This document shows positions 6,361 to 13,057 of a DNA stretch of 25,355 bases, in pieces. This DNA comes from JBQTJJ01 sp052387235 (GTDB lineage Bacteria > Actinomycetota > Acidimicrobiia > Acidimicrobiales > GCA-2861595): NCBI GenBank assembly GCA_052387235.1, contig JBQTJJ010000104.1:1-25355 (forward strand). Direction: 5' to 3'. Numbering within the stretch: the stretch's first letter is position 1; each line of letters starts with the position of its first letter. The position numbers and the translations under genes were made by a program. The notes below the pieces were generated by a model. The model ran no database searches and was not told where the DNA came from. It saw nothing but the letters and a program-made list of their open reading frames with translations.

Positions 6361-8028
6361 GTGCCCGCCGCCCCCGCTCCGGAGCTGGGCGGGTCGGGCG
6401 GCTGGATCGGCGTCGGGCGGCCCCTGCCCATGGCCGCCCTGCGGGGCCGGGTGGCCCTGGTGTACTTCTGGGCCGCGTCGAGCGTGGAGAGCGCCCGCCT
6501 GGTCGACGACCTCCGGCCCCTCGAGGACCTGTTCGCCGACCAGCTGGTGGTGATCGGCGTGCACACGCCGCGCTACCCGCGCGAGGCCGACCACGGCGTG
6601 GTGACGGCGGCCGTGGCCCGCCTGGCCCTGGCCCACCCCGTCGTGGACGACGCCGACCTGGCGGTGGCCGGCGCCTACGGCGTGCAGGAGTGGCCCACCG
6701 TGGTCCTGGTCGACCCCGACGGCCTGGTCCACGGGAGCGTGGCGGGTGAGGGATGCGGGGCCGTGCTGGAGAAGGCGGTGGCCGGGGTGCTCGGGCGCCC
6801 GCCCTCGGGCGGCCGGGCCCGCCGGCGCCGGCTGCCGGACGTCGACCGCCTCCTGCTCCCCGCCGGCCCCCTGGCCTTCCCCGGCAAGGTGGCGGCGTCC
6901 GCCGACGGTCGCCTCATCGCCGTGGCCGACACCGCCCACGACCAGGTGCTGGTCTGCTCGCTCGACGGCGTGGTGCTGGAGGCCCACACCGGCTTCCTGC
7001 GGCCGCAGGGCGTGCGCTTCGACCCCGGCCCGGACCGGGGCGTGGTGGTGTGCGACACCGGGGCCGACAGGGTGGTGCGCCTGGACGGCGAGGTGCTGGC
7101 CGACAACGTGGCCTCGCCGTGGGACCTGGTGGCGGACGGCTCCTCGTGGGTGGTGGCCGAGGCGGGCGGGCACCGCCTGGTGCGGGTGCGGCCGGGCCAG
7201 CTGGCCCAGCGGCCGGTGGCGGGCACCGGTGCCGAGGGCTCCTCGGACGGCCTGGCGGCCAAGGCCACCCTGTCGCAGCCGTGCGCGGTGGCCCGGGTGG
7301 CCGAGGGCATCGTGTGGGCGGACGCCGGCGCCAGCACCCTGCGGCTGGTCACCGAGGACCGCGGCGGCGGCCGAGTGGCGACCCTGCTGGGCGGCGGACC
7401 CCTCGAGTGCGGGAACGAGGACGGCCCACCGGACGTGGCCCGCCTCCAGTTCCCGCTGGGCCTGGCCGCCGACCCCGCCGGCGGGCCCGTCTACGTGGCC
7501 GACACCTTCAACGACGCCCTGCGGGTGTGGGACGGCGCCACCCTGCGGACCCTGCCGGTGGCCGGGCTCGACCAGCCCGGCGGCCTCGACCTGCTCCCCG
7601 ACGGCCGCCTGGTGGTCGCCGACACCGGCAACCACCGCATCGTGGTGGTCGACCCGGCCTCCGGGCGGGTGGACCCGGTCGACATCGACGAGACCTGGGT
7701 CCACGGCTCCGACGGGGCGCCGGTGCGCGCCGGCGCCGGCGGCCCGGCGGTGGTCGACGTCGCCATCGACCTGGTGGACGAGGAGCTGGACGCCTCATCG
7801 GGCCCCCCCGTGCAGGTGGTGGTGCGGTCCCGGCCCGCGGCCCTGCTGGCCGGCGGCCACCCGGTGCGCGTCGACCTCGACCGCCCCTCGGGGCGGGTGG
7901 AGGTCCGCGCCGGCGCCGCCGGGGCCGGCCTGCTGCTGGTGGAGGTCACGGCCCGCACCGCCGGCCCGGGTGGCCCCGCCGTGCGCACCCACCGCCGGCG
8001 CCACCTGCTCGACGTCGACCCGCCGTAG
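6361..8028 (+). CDS. Thioredoxin-like/NHL-repeat protein (NHLRC2-like) without the CxxC
   Basis: The 555-residue protein has a thioredoxin/TlpA-like N-terminal domain (about 20-150), with strand VALVYFW at 31-37 and the cis-Pro segment EWPTVVLVDPDG near 120. An NHL beta-propeller follows from about 165 to 450, with repeats such as GKVAASADGRLIAVADTAHD, FPLGLAADPAGGPVYVADTF and GGLDLLPDGRLVVADTGNH. A C-terminal beta domain of about 100 residues ends it. In NHLRC2-like proteins FW is followed by a CINC-type site; here the same position reads SVES (41-44), so both cysteines are serine and disulfide chemistry is excluded. No signal peptide is evident. The GTG is 11 nt after the NlpC/P60 stop, so cotranscription is likely. 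The role is probably a binding scaffold. Confidence 0.85.
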   Translation: MPAAPAPELGGSGGWIGVGRPLPMAALRGRVALVYFWAASSVESARLVDDLRPLEDLFADQLVVIGVHTPRYPREADHGVVTAAVARLALAHPVVDDADLAVAGAYGVQEWPTVVLVDPDGLVHGSVAGEGCGAVLEKAVAGVLGRPPSGGRARRRRLPDVDRLLLPAGPLAFPGKVAASADGRLIAVADTAHDQVLVCSLDGVVLEAHTGFLRPQGVRFDPGPDRGVVVCDTGADRVVRLDGEVLADNVASPWDLVADGSSWVVAEAGGHRLVRVRPGQLAQRPVAGTGAEGSSDGLAAKATLSQPCAVARVAEGIVWADAGASTLRLVTEDRGGGRVATLLGGGPLECGNEDGPPDVARLQFPLGLAADPAGGPVYVADTFNDALRVWDGATLRTLPVAGLDQPGGLDLLPDGRLVVADTGNHRIVVVDPASGRVDPVDIDETWVHGSDGAPVRAGAGGPAVVDVAIDLVDEELDASSGPPVQVVVRSRPAALLAGGHPVRVDLDRPSGRVEVRAGAAGAGLLLVEVTARTAGPGGPAVRTHRRRHLLDVDPP

Positions 8029-8043
8029 ACGCTTGGCTACCGT
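8015..8043 (+). promoter_or_regulatory. Putative promoter of the quinone-oxidoreductase-like gene
   Basis: TCGACC (8015-8020) and TACCGT (8038-8043) are 17 nt apart, and the GTG at 8051 begins 7 nt after the -10. Transcription would start at or next to the start codon. The -35 is inside the end of the preceding gene. Confidence 0.5.
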
Positions 8044-8050
8044 CGGCGGC

Positions 8051-9067
8051 GTGCAGGCCGCGACGGTGGTGGACGGGGCGGTGGTGGTGCGCGAGCACGC
8101 CGACCCGGTGCCGGGGCGGGGGGAGGTGCTGGTGCAGGTGGGCTCGGCCGGCGTGAACGCCGCCGACCTGCTCCAGGTCGCCGGCCGCTACCCGGCGCCG
8201 GCCGGCGCTCCCGCCGACATCCCGGGGCTGGAGCTGGCGGGGCGGGTGGCGGGCCTGGGCCCGGACGCGAGCCGGTTCGCCCTGGGCGACCGGGTGATGG
8301 CGGTGGTGGGGGGCGGGGCCCAGGCCGAGCTGTGCGTCGTGCACGAGCGGCTGGCCATGCCGGTGCCGGCCGGGCTGGCGCCCGAGCGGGCCGGCGGGTT
8401 CCCGGAGGCGTTCACCACCGCCCACGACGCCCTGTTCAGCCAGTGCCGCCTGGCCATGGGCGAGTCGGTGCTCGTCTCGGGCGCGGCCGGTGGGGTGGGC
8501 AGCGCCGGCGTGCAGCTGGCGGTGGCGGCCGGCGCCCGGGTGACGGCCAGCGTGCGCGACCCCGCCCTCAGGCCGGCGGTGGCGGCGCTGGGCGCGACCG
8601 CGGTGGCCCCCGAGGACGTGGCCGGCGCCGGCCCGTTCGACGTGATCCTCGAGCTGGTGGGCGGGCCCAACCTGGCCGTCGACCTCGACGTGCTGGCCCG
8701 GCGGGGGCGGGTGGCGGTCATCGGCGTGGGCGCCGGCAGCCGGGCCGAGATCGACCTGCGCCGGCTGATGGACCGCCGGGCCGTGCTGTCCGGGTCCACC
8801 CTGCGGTCCCGGTCCCTGGAGGACAAGGCCGACGCGGCCCGGCGGGTGGAGGCCCAGGTGCTGCCCCTGGTGGCGGCCGGCACGGTGACGGTGGCGGTGG
8901 CGGCCGCCTTCCCCCTCGACGAGGTGGCGGCGGCCTACGAGCGCTTCCGGGCCGGCGCCAAGTTCGGCAAGATCGTTCTCGTGCTCGACCCGGACGCCGG
9001 CGTGACCTACGGGCCTGCGAGTCAACTACCTGCTCGGCGCGCTACTGGTCGTCGAGGAGGGTGCTGA
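8051..9067 (+). CDS. Quinone oxidoreductase-like MDR family protein (NAD(P)H:quinone reductase/PIG3 type)
   Basis: The 338-residue protein belongs to the medium-chain dehydrogenase/reductase family. It has a GroES-like N-terminal domain (GEVLVQVGSAGVNAADLLQ, then PADIPGLELAGRV and FALGDRVMAVV) and a Rossmann domain with VLVSGAAGGVGSAGVQLA. There are no structural or catalytic zinc ligands, so it fits the zinc-free quinone reductase/PIG3 branch that reduces quinones with NADPH. The family normally ends soon after FGKIVLV. Here about 25 extra residues follow (from LDPDAGVTYG to RRGGC), in codons unlike the rest (CCT, AGT, CAA, CTA, ACT), and the gene overlaps the convergent HepT gene by 26 bp. 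The original stop was probably lost when the toxin-antitoxin DNA arrived. Confidence 0.9.
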   Translation: MQAATVVDGAVVVREHADPVPGRGEVLVQVGSAGVNAADLLQVAGRYPAPAGAPADIPGLELAGRVAGLGPDASRFALGDRVMAVVGGGAQAELCVVHERLAMPVPAGLAPERAGGFPEAFTTAHDALFSQCRLAMGESVLVSGAAGGVGSAGVQLAVAAGARVTASVRDPALRPAVAALGATAVAPEDVAGAGPFDVILELVGGPNLAVDLDVLARRGRVAVIGVGAGSRAEIDLRRLMDRRAVLSGSTLRSRSLEDKADAARRVEAQVLPLVAAGTVTVAVAAAFPLDEVAAAYERFRAGAKFGKIVLVLDPDAGVTYGPASQLPARRATGRRGGC

Positions 9068-9383
9068 GCAGGTTCACCAGTCCGGGGAGGCGTTCGGTCG
9101 CGACCTCCCAGACGATGGCGTCGTCGATCGTCGCGTAGCCGTGGATGAGGACGTTGCGGAACGCGACGATGCGAGGGAGGTCTGCGATGCGCTCCGCGGT
9201 CTCGGGGTCTACGTGGCCCAGGCGGTTGAGCGATTCGCCGATGATCTCGAACTGGCGTTCAACAGCCGAGCGCAGCATCGGGTCGTCGAGGTAGTCGCTC
9301 CAGGTCCGGCCCGTGATGAACGAACCGATGAACCCGGCCGCTCGACGTGCGTCCCAGAGCAGCGCACCCGATTCAGGCTCCAT
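9042..9383 (-). CDS. hepT: HepT-like HEPN toxin (DUF86), RNase of a type VII toxin-antitoxin pair
   Basis: The 113-residue all-helical protein has the DUF86/HepT signature LRSAVERQFEIIGESLNRL at 37-55. It also has the intact HEPN catalytic motif RNVLIHGY at 76-83, i.e. R-x4-H-x-Y with Arg76, His81 and Tyr83. In characterised pairs HepT cuts tRNA or mRNA, and the partner MntA neutralises it by adding AMP to the Tyr of this motif. The gene overlaps mntA by 11 nt, so it is translated after the antitoxin from the same mRNA. G+C is visibly lower than in the flanks, and its 3' end runs 26 bp into the convergent oxidoreductase gene, pointing to lateral acquisition. Confidence 0.93.
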   Translation of the reverse strand: MEPESGALLWDARRAAGFIGSFITGRTWSDYLDDPMLRSAVERQFEIIGESLNRLGHVDPETAERIADLPRIVAFRNVLIHGYATIDDAIVWEVATERLPGLVNLLSTLLDDQ

Positions 9384-9678
9384 AGAGCTCTTGGCGGCTG
9401 CGCTCGACGGACGCCGCGAAGTACGGGTTGTCCAGCGACTTGGGCATCACGAGATCGACGGGCCGGCCGAGGATGCGCTCCAGTTCGTCCTTGAGCCCGA
9501 AGTACGCATCGAAACGACTCTCGAGGTCGGTGTCGAACTCAACGAGGAAGTCGACGTCGCTCCGCTCGGGTGAGAAGTCACCGGTGACCGCCGAGCCAAA
9601 GACCGACAGCCGACACACACCGAACCGCTTGCACAAGGCGGCGATCACGTGCTGATCGAGGTCGAGTCCTGCATCCAT
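9373..9678 (-). CDS. mntA: MntA-like nucleotidyltransferase antitoxin
   Basis: The 101-residue minimal nucleotidyltransferase has Gly28-Ser29 of SVFGSAVTG, then Asp41 and Asp43 in SDVDFLVEF, and a third acidic residue, Asp75, in GRPVDLVMP. The GS-to-DxD gap is 11 residues, one more than the commonest GSx10DxD form. The C-terminal NPYFAASVERSRQELYGA helix is typical of MntA partners of HepT. The predicted activity is ATP-dependent AMP transfer to the HepT active-site Tyr. The ATG at 9678 is fixed by a strong Shine-Dalgarno. The gene order (antitoxin first) and 11-nt overlap with hepT are usual for the family. Confidence 0.93.
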   Translation of the reverse strand: MDAGLDLDQHVIAALCKRFGVCRLSVFGSAVTGDFSPERSDVDFLVEFDTDLESRFDAYFGLKDELERILGRPVDLVMPKSLDNPYFAASVERSRQELYGA

Positions 9679-9685
9679 CCGGGAG

Positions 9686-9692
9686 CCTCCTT
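9686..9692 (-). promoter_or_regulatory. Ribosome binding site of mntA
   Basis: AAGGAGG on the minus strand, 7 nt before the ATG at 9678. It selects this start over the overlapping out-of-frame ATG at 9674. Confidence 0.75.
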
Positions 9693-10007
9693 CGCCGTCA
9701 AAGTCTCCCACGCCAGCACCACCCGCCCACGCCGGCTCGCCGCCGCCGAGAGCGCGCCGGTGAGGGTGATCGTCGGGTGACCAGGGCAAACGCCGATCCC
9801 CGGATTGCCCGCGGCTCTGATCATTTTCCCGGTCAGATCGGCCAGCTGGTGCGGGCGCTCGGACCGCTCGGCTCGCAGGCGGCACATCACGATGCTCAGC
9901 CGGCGAGCAGGAGCTGGTGCAGGTAGCCGTCGTCGAGATCGGCGATGGCGTCGGCGAGATCGGTGTCGGGCATGGCCCCAACTTGTGGACCCGGCGCCGG
10001 CCGGCCC
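9693..10007 (-). other. Region without a confident gene; small 25-codon reading frame
   Basis: This is the spacer between the radical SAM gene's stop and the mntA ribosome binding site. Base composition is more A/T-rich than the flanks in 9640-9840. The only coding-like stretch is a minus-strand ATG at 9973 ending at 9896: 25 residues, acidic at the N-terminus (MPDTDLADAIADL), with no Shine-Dalgarno. It may be a gene remnant. An 81-codon frame at 9645-9890 has poor codon usage and overlaps mntA. A promoter for mntA-hepT should lie here, but I could not identify one. Confidence 0.4.
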
Positions 10008-11066
10008 CTACAGGCCGAGGCCGAGCTGCACGGCGGGCTCCCCCGCCGGCCCGGCACCCGCCGGCCCGGCACCCGCGGCTGCCGGCGGCGCGGGGTGGCG
10101 CAGGGCCGGCCGCCGGGGCGAGGACCGGCCCCGGGCCGCCGCCACCAGCCGCCGCACCAGGGCGGTGACCTCCTCCTGCTCCCGCCCCGGCAGGTAGGCC
10201 CGCCGGTAGCGGCGCTCGTAGCCCTCCACCAGGTCGGGCCGGTTGGCGGCGAGCCAGGTGAGGAAGTGCTCCCGCACCCCCGGCCGCAGGTGCAGCGGCA
10301 GGGCGGCCACCGACACGGCCCCCGCCCCCACGCACGCCCTGACCACCTCCTCCAGCTGGGCCGGGTCGTCCGAGATGCCGGGCAGGACGGGCGCCACCAG
10401 GACGCCGCACGGGATGCCGGCGTCGTTCAGCCGGGCCACCGCCTCCACCCGCCGGCGGGGGTGGGGCGTCCCCGGCTCGGTGGCCTTCCAGACCTCGTCG
10501 TCGAGGCTGCCGATCGACAGGCTGGCCCGGACCGAGGTACGGGCCGCGGCCTCCTGCAGCAGGTCGAGGTCGCGCAGGATGAGGGTGGACTTGGTGAGGA
10601 TGGAGAAGGGGTTGGCGGCCTGGCCCAGGACCTGCACGATGCCCCGGGTGAGGTGGTACTTGGCCTCGCACCGCTGGTACGGGTCCGTGTTGGTCCCCAT
10701 GGCGATGGCCGCGCCCGCCCACCGCTTCGAGGCCAGCTCGGCCCGGAGCCGCTCCACCGCGTTGACCTTCACCACCAGCCTGCGCTCGAAGTCCTCCCCC
10801 ATGTTCAGGCCCAGGTACTCGTGGGTGGGCCGGGCGAAGCAGTACACGCAGGCGTGGCTGCAGCCGCGGTAGGCGTTGATCGTGTACCGGAAGGGCATCC
10901 GCGACGCCTTCGGCACCTCGTTGATGATGCGCCGGGCGTTGACGTGGAGGAACTCCATCCCCCGGTACTCCCCCCGGCCGGCGTGGCGCTCGACCAGCTC
11001 CTCCTCGGCGAAGAACACGCCCTGGCCCCCCAGGTCGTCGGCCAGCTTCCAGCGCAGGTCCGTCAC
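10008..11066 (-). CDS. Radical SAM protein, SPL-like (Rv2578c family)
   Basis: The 352-residue protein carries the radical SAM motif Cys69-x3-Cys73-x2-Cys76 in YRGCSHACVYCFAR, which binds the 4Fe-4S cluster that cleaves S-adenosylmethionine. Downstream are AIAMGTNTDPYQRCEAKYHLTR, FSILTKSTLILRDLDLL, and a barrel strand with SLSIGSLDDEVW. This pattern is shared by SplB spore-photoproduct-lyase-like proteins and the actinobacterial Rv2578c family. The reaction of that family is, to my knowledge, undetermined; DNA repair is suspected from the SplB relationship. The C-terminal 40 residues are a low-complexity Pro/Ala/Gly tail. The GTG start follows TACGCT by 8 nt, and a palindromic SOS-type box lies directly upstream, which supports a role after DNA damage. 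Confidence 0.9.
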   Translation of the reverse strand: MTDLRWKLADDLGGQGVFFAEEELVERHAGRGEYRGMEFLHVNARRIINEVPKASRMPFRYTINAYRGCSHACVYCFARPTHEYLGLNMGEDFERRLVVKVNAVERLRAELASKRWAGAAIAMGTNTDPYQRCEAKYHLTRGIVQVLGQAANPFSILTKSTLILRDLDLLQEAAARTSVRASLSIGSLDDEVWKATEPGTPHPRRRVEAVARLNDAGIPCGVLVAPVLPGISDDPAQLEEVVRACVGAGAVSVAALPLHLRPGVREHFLTWLAANRPDLVEGYERRYRRAYLPGREQEEVTALVRRLVAAARGRSSPRRPALRHPAPPAAAGAGPAGAGPAGEPAVQLGLGL

Positions 11067-11074
11067 GCTCCGCC

Positions 11075-11080
11075 AGCGTA
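11075..11080 (-). promoter_or_regulatory. Putative -10 box (TACGCT) of the radical SAM gene
   Basis: TACGCT on the minus strand ends 8 nt before the GTG at 11066, implying a leaderless mRNA. The LexA-type box begins 2 nt upstream of it. Confidence 0.5.
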
Positions 11081-11082
11081 GC

Positions 11083-11096
11083 CGAACACACGTTCG
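11083..11096. promoter_or_regulatory. Putative LexA (SOS) box
   Basis: CGAACACACGTTCG has perfect CGAAC/GTTCG arms around a 4-nt centre. This matches the Gram-positive SOS operator CGAACRNRYGTTCG at every position. It sits where the -35/-10 spacer of the radical SAM promoter should be, so bound LexA would block RNA polymerase. It is 5 nt downstream of the arsC-like gene's stop codon. No lexA or recA is in the window. Confidence 0.65.
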
Positions 11097-11101
11097 TGAC
11101 G

Positions 11102-11446
11102 CTACAGGAGGTCGAGGGCCTTCTCCGGGGGCCGGGCGATGACGGCCCTACCGTCCTTGATGACGATGGGCCGCTCGATCAGGATCGGGTGCTCCGCCAT
11201 GGCGTCGAGCAGCGCGTCACGGCCGGCGCCGGCCAGCCCCAGCTCCCCGTAGACCGGCTCCCCCGTCCGCATCATCGCCCTCGGGTCGTCGGTCCCGAGC
11301 ATGGACAGCACCCGCTCGAGCTCGTCCCGGCCCGGGGCCTGGTCGAGGTAGCGGACGTAGGTGGCCTCCACGCCCCGCTCGGCCAGCAGGCCCTGCACGG
11401 TGCGGCACTTTGAGCAGGACGGGTTGAAGTAGACCTGCGGCTCCAT
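11102..11446 (-). CDS. ArsC/Spx-family thioredoxin-fold protein (arsenate reductase-like)
   Basis: The 114-residue protein matches the glutaredoxin-type ArsC family. It opens with VYFNPSCSKCRTVQGLL (Cys11 and Cys14), followed by a helix-strand unit ending in ATYVRYLDQAP. Near the C-terminus PILIERPIVI carries the conserved Arg-Pro of the oxyanion-binding loop, and it ends PPEKALDLL. E. coli ArsC has a single catalytic Cys in this position; a CxxC is more like Spx or YffB, so arsenate reduction is likely but unproven. No ars operon genes are nearby. The ATG at 11446 is 9 nt after TACACT. It is divergent from the membrane protein gene at 11547. Confidence 0.87.
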   Translation of the reverse strand: MEPQVYFNPSCSKCRTVQGLLAERGVEATYVRYLDQAPGRDELERVLSMLGTDDPRAMMRTGEPVYGELGLAGAGRDALLDAMAEHPILIERPIVIKDGRAVIARPPEKALDLL

Positions 11447-11455
11447 GGGGGACGG

Positions 11456-11461
11456 AGTGTA
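11456..11461 (-). promoter_or_regulatory. Putative -10 box (TACACT) of the ArsC-like gene
   Basis: TACACT on the minus strand ends 9 nt before the ATG at 11446, again implying a leaderless or nearly leaderless mRNA. Confidence 0.45.
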
Positions 11462-11533
11462 CGCGGCGGGGACGCACCCGGATCCGTCGGGCGGACCCCC
11501 CGAGATGTGCCACGCTGTCAACCATGGCTGACC

Positions 11534-11541
11534 GGGGGAGG
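11534..11541 (+). promoter_or_regulatory. Ribosome binding site of the His-rich membrane protein gene
   Basis: GGGGGAGG, 5 nt before the GTG at 11547. It decides the start, since an ATG at 11524 is in another frame. Confidence 0.65.
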
Positions 11542-11546
11542 CCGGC

Positions 11547-12140
11547 GTGAGCGCCGCCGTCACCGCGCCCGAGATCGGGCCGGTCGAGCCGCGCCCCGAG
11601 CCGGCCGGCCGTGGGCCGAGGGCGCCGGTGCGGCCCATGACGGCGTGGTTCTTCTTCGCCCTCGTGGTCTACCAGGGCTTCCACCATCTCGAGCACACCA
11701 TCGAGACCGTGCAGCTCCAGCTCCTGCACCACGCCTCATCCGACACCCTGCTGGACGGCGTCGACTTCGAGTACGTGCACTTCGGCGCCAACTTCCTGCT
11801 GCTCTACGGGCTGGCCGCCGTCGTCATCGGCGCCGGCCCCGCCGTCCGGTCCCGGTGGCGGGTGGAGCGGCGATGGGGCTGGCACGCCATGGTGGCGGCC
11901 ATCGTGGTGCAGACCTTCCACGTGTTCGACCATGCAGTCCGGCTCATCGAGTACGTCCAGGGCGGGGGCGACGTCGTGCCGGAGGGAACGGTCACCCACT
12001 TCGTGAACCCGGTGTGGTTCCACTTCTTCATGAACCTGACGGTGTTCGTCGGCATGGTGGCCGCCTTCTCCGGCCTGCGGGTGCACCGCACCCTGGCGGC
12101 CTCCCTCCGCCCGGGCCGGGTCCGGGCCCCCGGCGCCTAG
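11547..12140 (+). CDS. His-rich four-helix membrane protein, unknown function
   Basis: The 197-residue protein has a Pro-rich N-terminal tail (1-30) and about four hydrophobic helices (roughly 31-46, 80-99, 112-128 and 154-176). Histidines and acidic residues cluster at the helix ends: FHHLEH at 45-50 with Glu53, H61/H62, EYVH at 75-78, H113, FHVFDH at 124-129 with Glu135, H151 and H159. The two FHxx[DE]H motifs lie at equivalent places in the two halves, suggesting an internal duplication and a metal or heme site. I do not recognise a named family. A membrane oxidase/hydroxylase or a heme protein is possible but unproven. The GTG is fixed by GGGGGAGG. The PAP2 gene follows 25 nt downstream. 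Confidence 0.85.
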   Translation: MSAAVTAPEIGPVEPRPEPAGRGPRAPVRPMTAWFFFALVVYQGFHHLEHTIETVQLQLLHHASSDTLLDGVDFEYVHFGANFLLLYGLAAVVIGAGPAVRSRWRVERRWGWHAMVAAIVVQTFHVFDHAVRLIEYVQGGGDVVPEGTVTHFVNPVWFHFFMNLTVFVGMVAAFSGLRVHRTLAASLRPGRVRAPGA

Positions 12141-12165
12141 CCTTCTCCGGCCCGGGGCCGGCGCC

Positions 12166-12918
12166 ATGCCCGACGTCCTGCCCGAGCCCGTCCGCCGCCG
12201 CCTCGACCCCGAGGGTCGCTACGGCCTCCGGGTGACGCTCCTCGCCGTCGCCGTGACCCTGGTGGCCGTGCCCTTCGGGCTGCTGCTGGACCAGGTCGTC
12301 CGCGACGGCCCCTTCACCCGGCTCGACACCTGGGCCGCCGTCCACCTCCACGAACGGGTCCGCGCATCGCCGCCGGCCGTGGACGCGCTCCGCGCCCTCA
12401 CCTTCACCGGCGCGCCCCCCTTCCTCGCCGTCGTGGCCGCCGCCGCCATCGCCTACACGCTGCGCCGGCGCCACCTGCGCCTGGCCCTGTTCGTGGTCGC
12501 CACCAGCCTGGCCGGCGGCCTCGTCAACACCGCGGTGAAGGAGGCCGTCGACCGGGACCGGCCCTCGCTGGAGGCGCCGGTCGCCACCGCCGGCGGCAAG
12601 AGCTTCCCGTCCGGCCACGCCACGGCGTCCACCGTCGTCTACGGGGCCGTGGCGCTCACCCTCCTACCGGCCGTGCCGCCCCGCCGGCGCCGGGCCCTGG
12701 TGGCCGGCGTGACCGTCCTCGTCCTCGCCATCGGGGCCTCCCGGCTCGCCCTCGGCGTCCACTACGTGAGCGACGTGCTGGGCGGCTTCGCCCTCGGCCT
12801 GGCCTGGCTGGCCGCATCGACGGCCGCGTTCAGCATCTGGCGGGTGGAACGCGGGCGGCCGGCGGTGGCGGCGATGGAGGGGCTGGAGCCGGAGGCGGCC
12901 GCCGACCTGGAGCCGTAG
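12166..12918 (+). CDS. PAP2-family membrane phosphatase
   Basis: The 250-residue integral membrane protein has all three phosphatidic-acid-phosphatase/haloperoxidase motifs: K125-x6-R132-P133 in KEAVDRDRP, PSGH at 148-151, and SRLALGVHYVSD at 192-203 with His199 and Asp203. Hydrophobic helices lie near 22-42, 85-100, 105-122, 155-172, 178-195 and 205-225. Such enzymes remove phosphate from lipid phosphates, including undecaprenyl diphosphate, which would suit the glycan genes nearby; the substrate cannot be read from sequence. TAGCCT at 12138-12143 may be its -10. A 15-nt perfect hairpin sequence (12147-12161) lies 4 nt before the ATG. No Shine-Dalgarno is visible. Confidence 0.92.
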   Translation: MPDVLPEPVRRRLDPEGRYGLRVTLLAVAVTLVAVPFGLLLDQVVRDGPFTRLDTWAAVHLHERVRASPPAVDALRALTFTGAPPFLAVVAAAAIAYTLRRRHLRLALFVVATSLAGGLVNTAVKEAVDRDRPSLEAPVATAGGKSFPSGHATASTVVYGAVALTLLPAVPPRRRRALVAGVTVLVLAIGASRLALGVHYVSDVLGGFALGLAWLAASTAAFSIWRVERGRPAVAAMEGLEPEAAADLEP

Positions 12919-13014
12919 CCCCGCCGGCCGCTGCCTGCGGGCGAGTTGCCCAACTGCGGCCGACCTGGGCCCGCCGGCGTGAGCGGTCGACGAACGAGCA
13001 GGTCAGTCGCTCGG

Positions 13015-13044
13015 CTGACCCGTCGATCACCACGCTTCTACGCT
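13015..13044 (+). promoter_or_regulatory. Putative promoter of the PP2C signalling gene
   Basis: CTGACC (13015-13020) and TACGCT (13039-13044) are 18 nt apart. The predicted start of transcription, near 13051, gives a leader of only a few bases before the GTG at 13058. The 139-bp gap (12919-13057) holds nothing else I can identify. Confidence 0.45.
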
Positions 13045-13057
13045 TGGACGGCACACG

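Noticed and set aside
9645..9890. Minus-strand 81-codon frame
   Set aside because: Codon use is mixed (AGA, AAA, AAT, GTT), it overlaps the mntA start and has no recognisable motif. It may reflect only the lower G+C of the insert.
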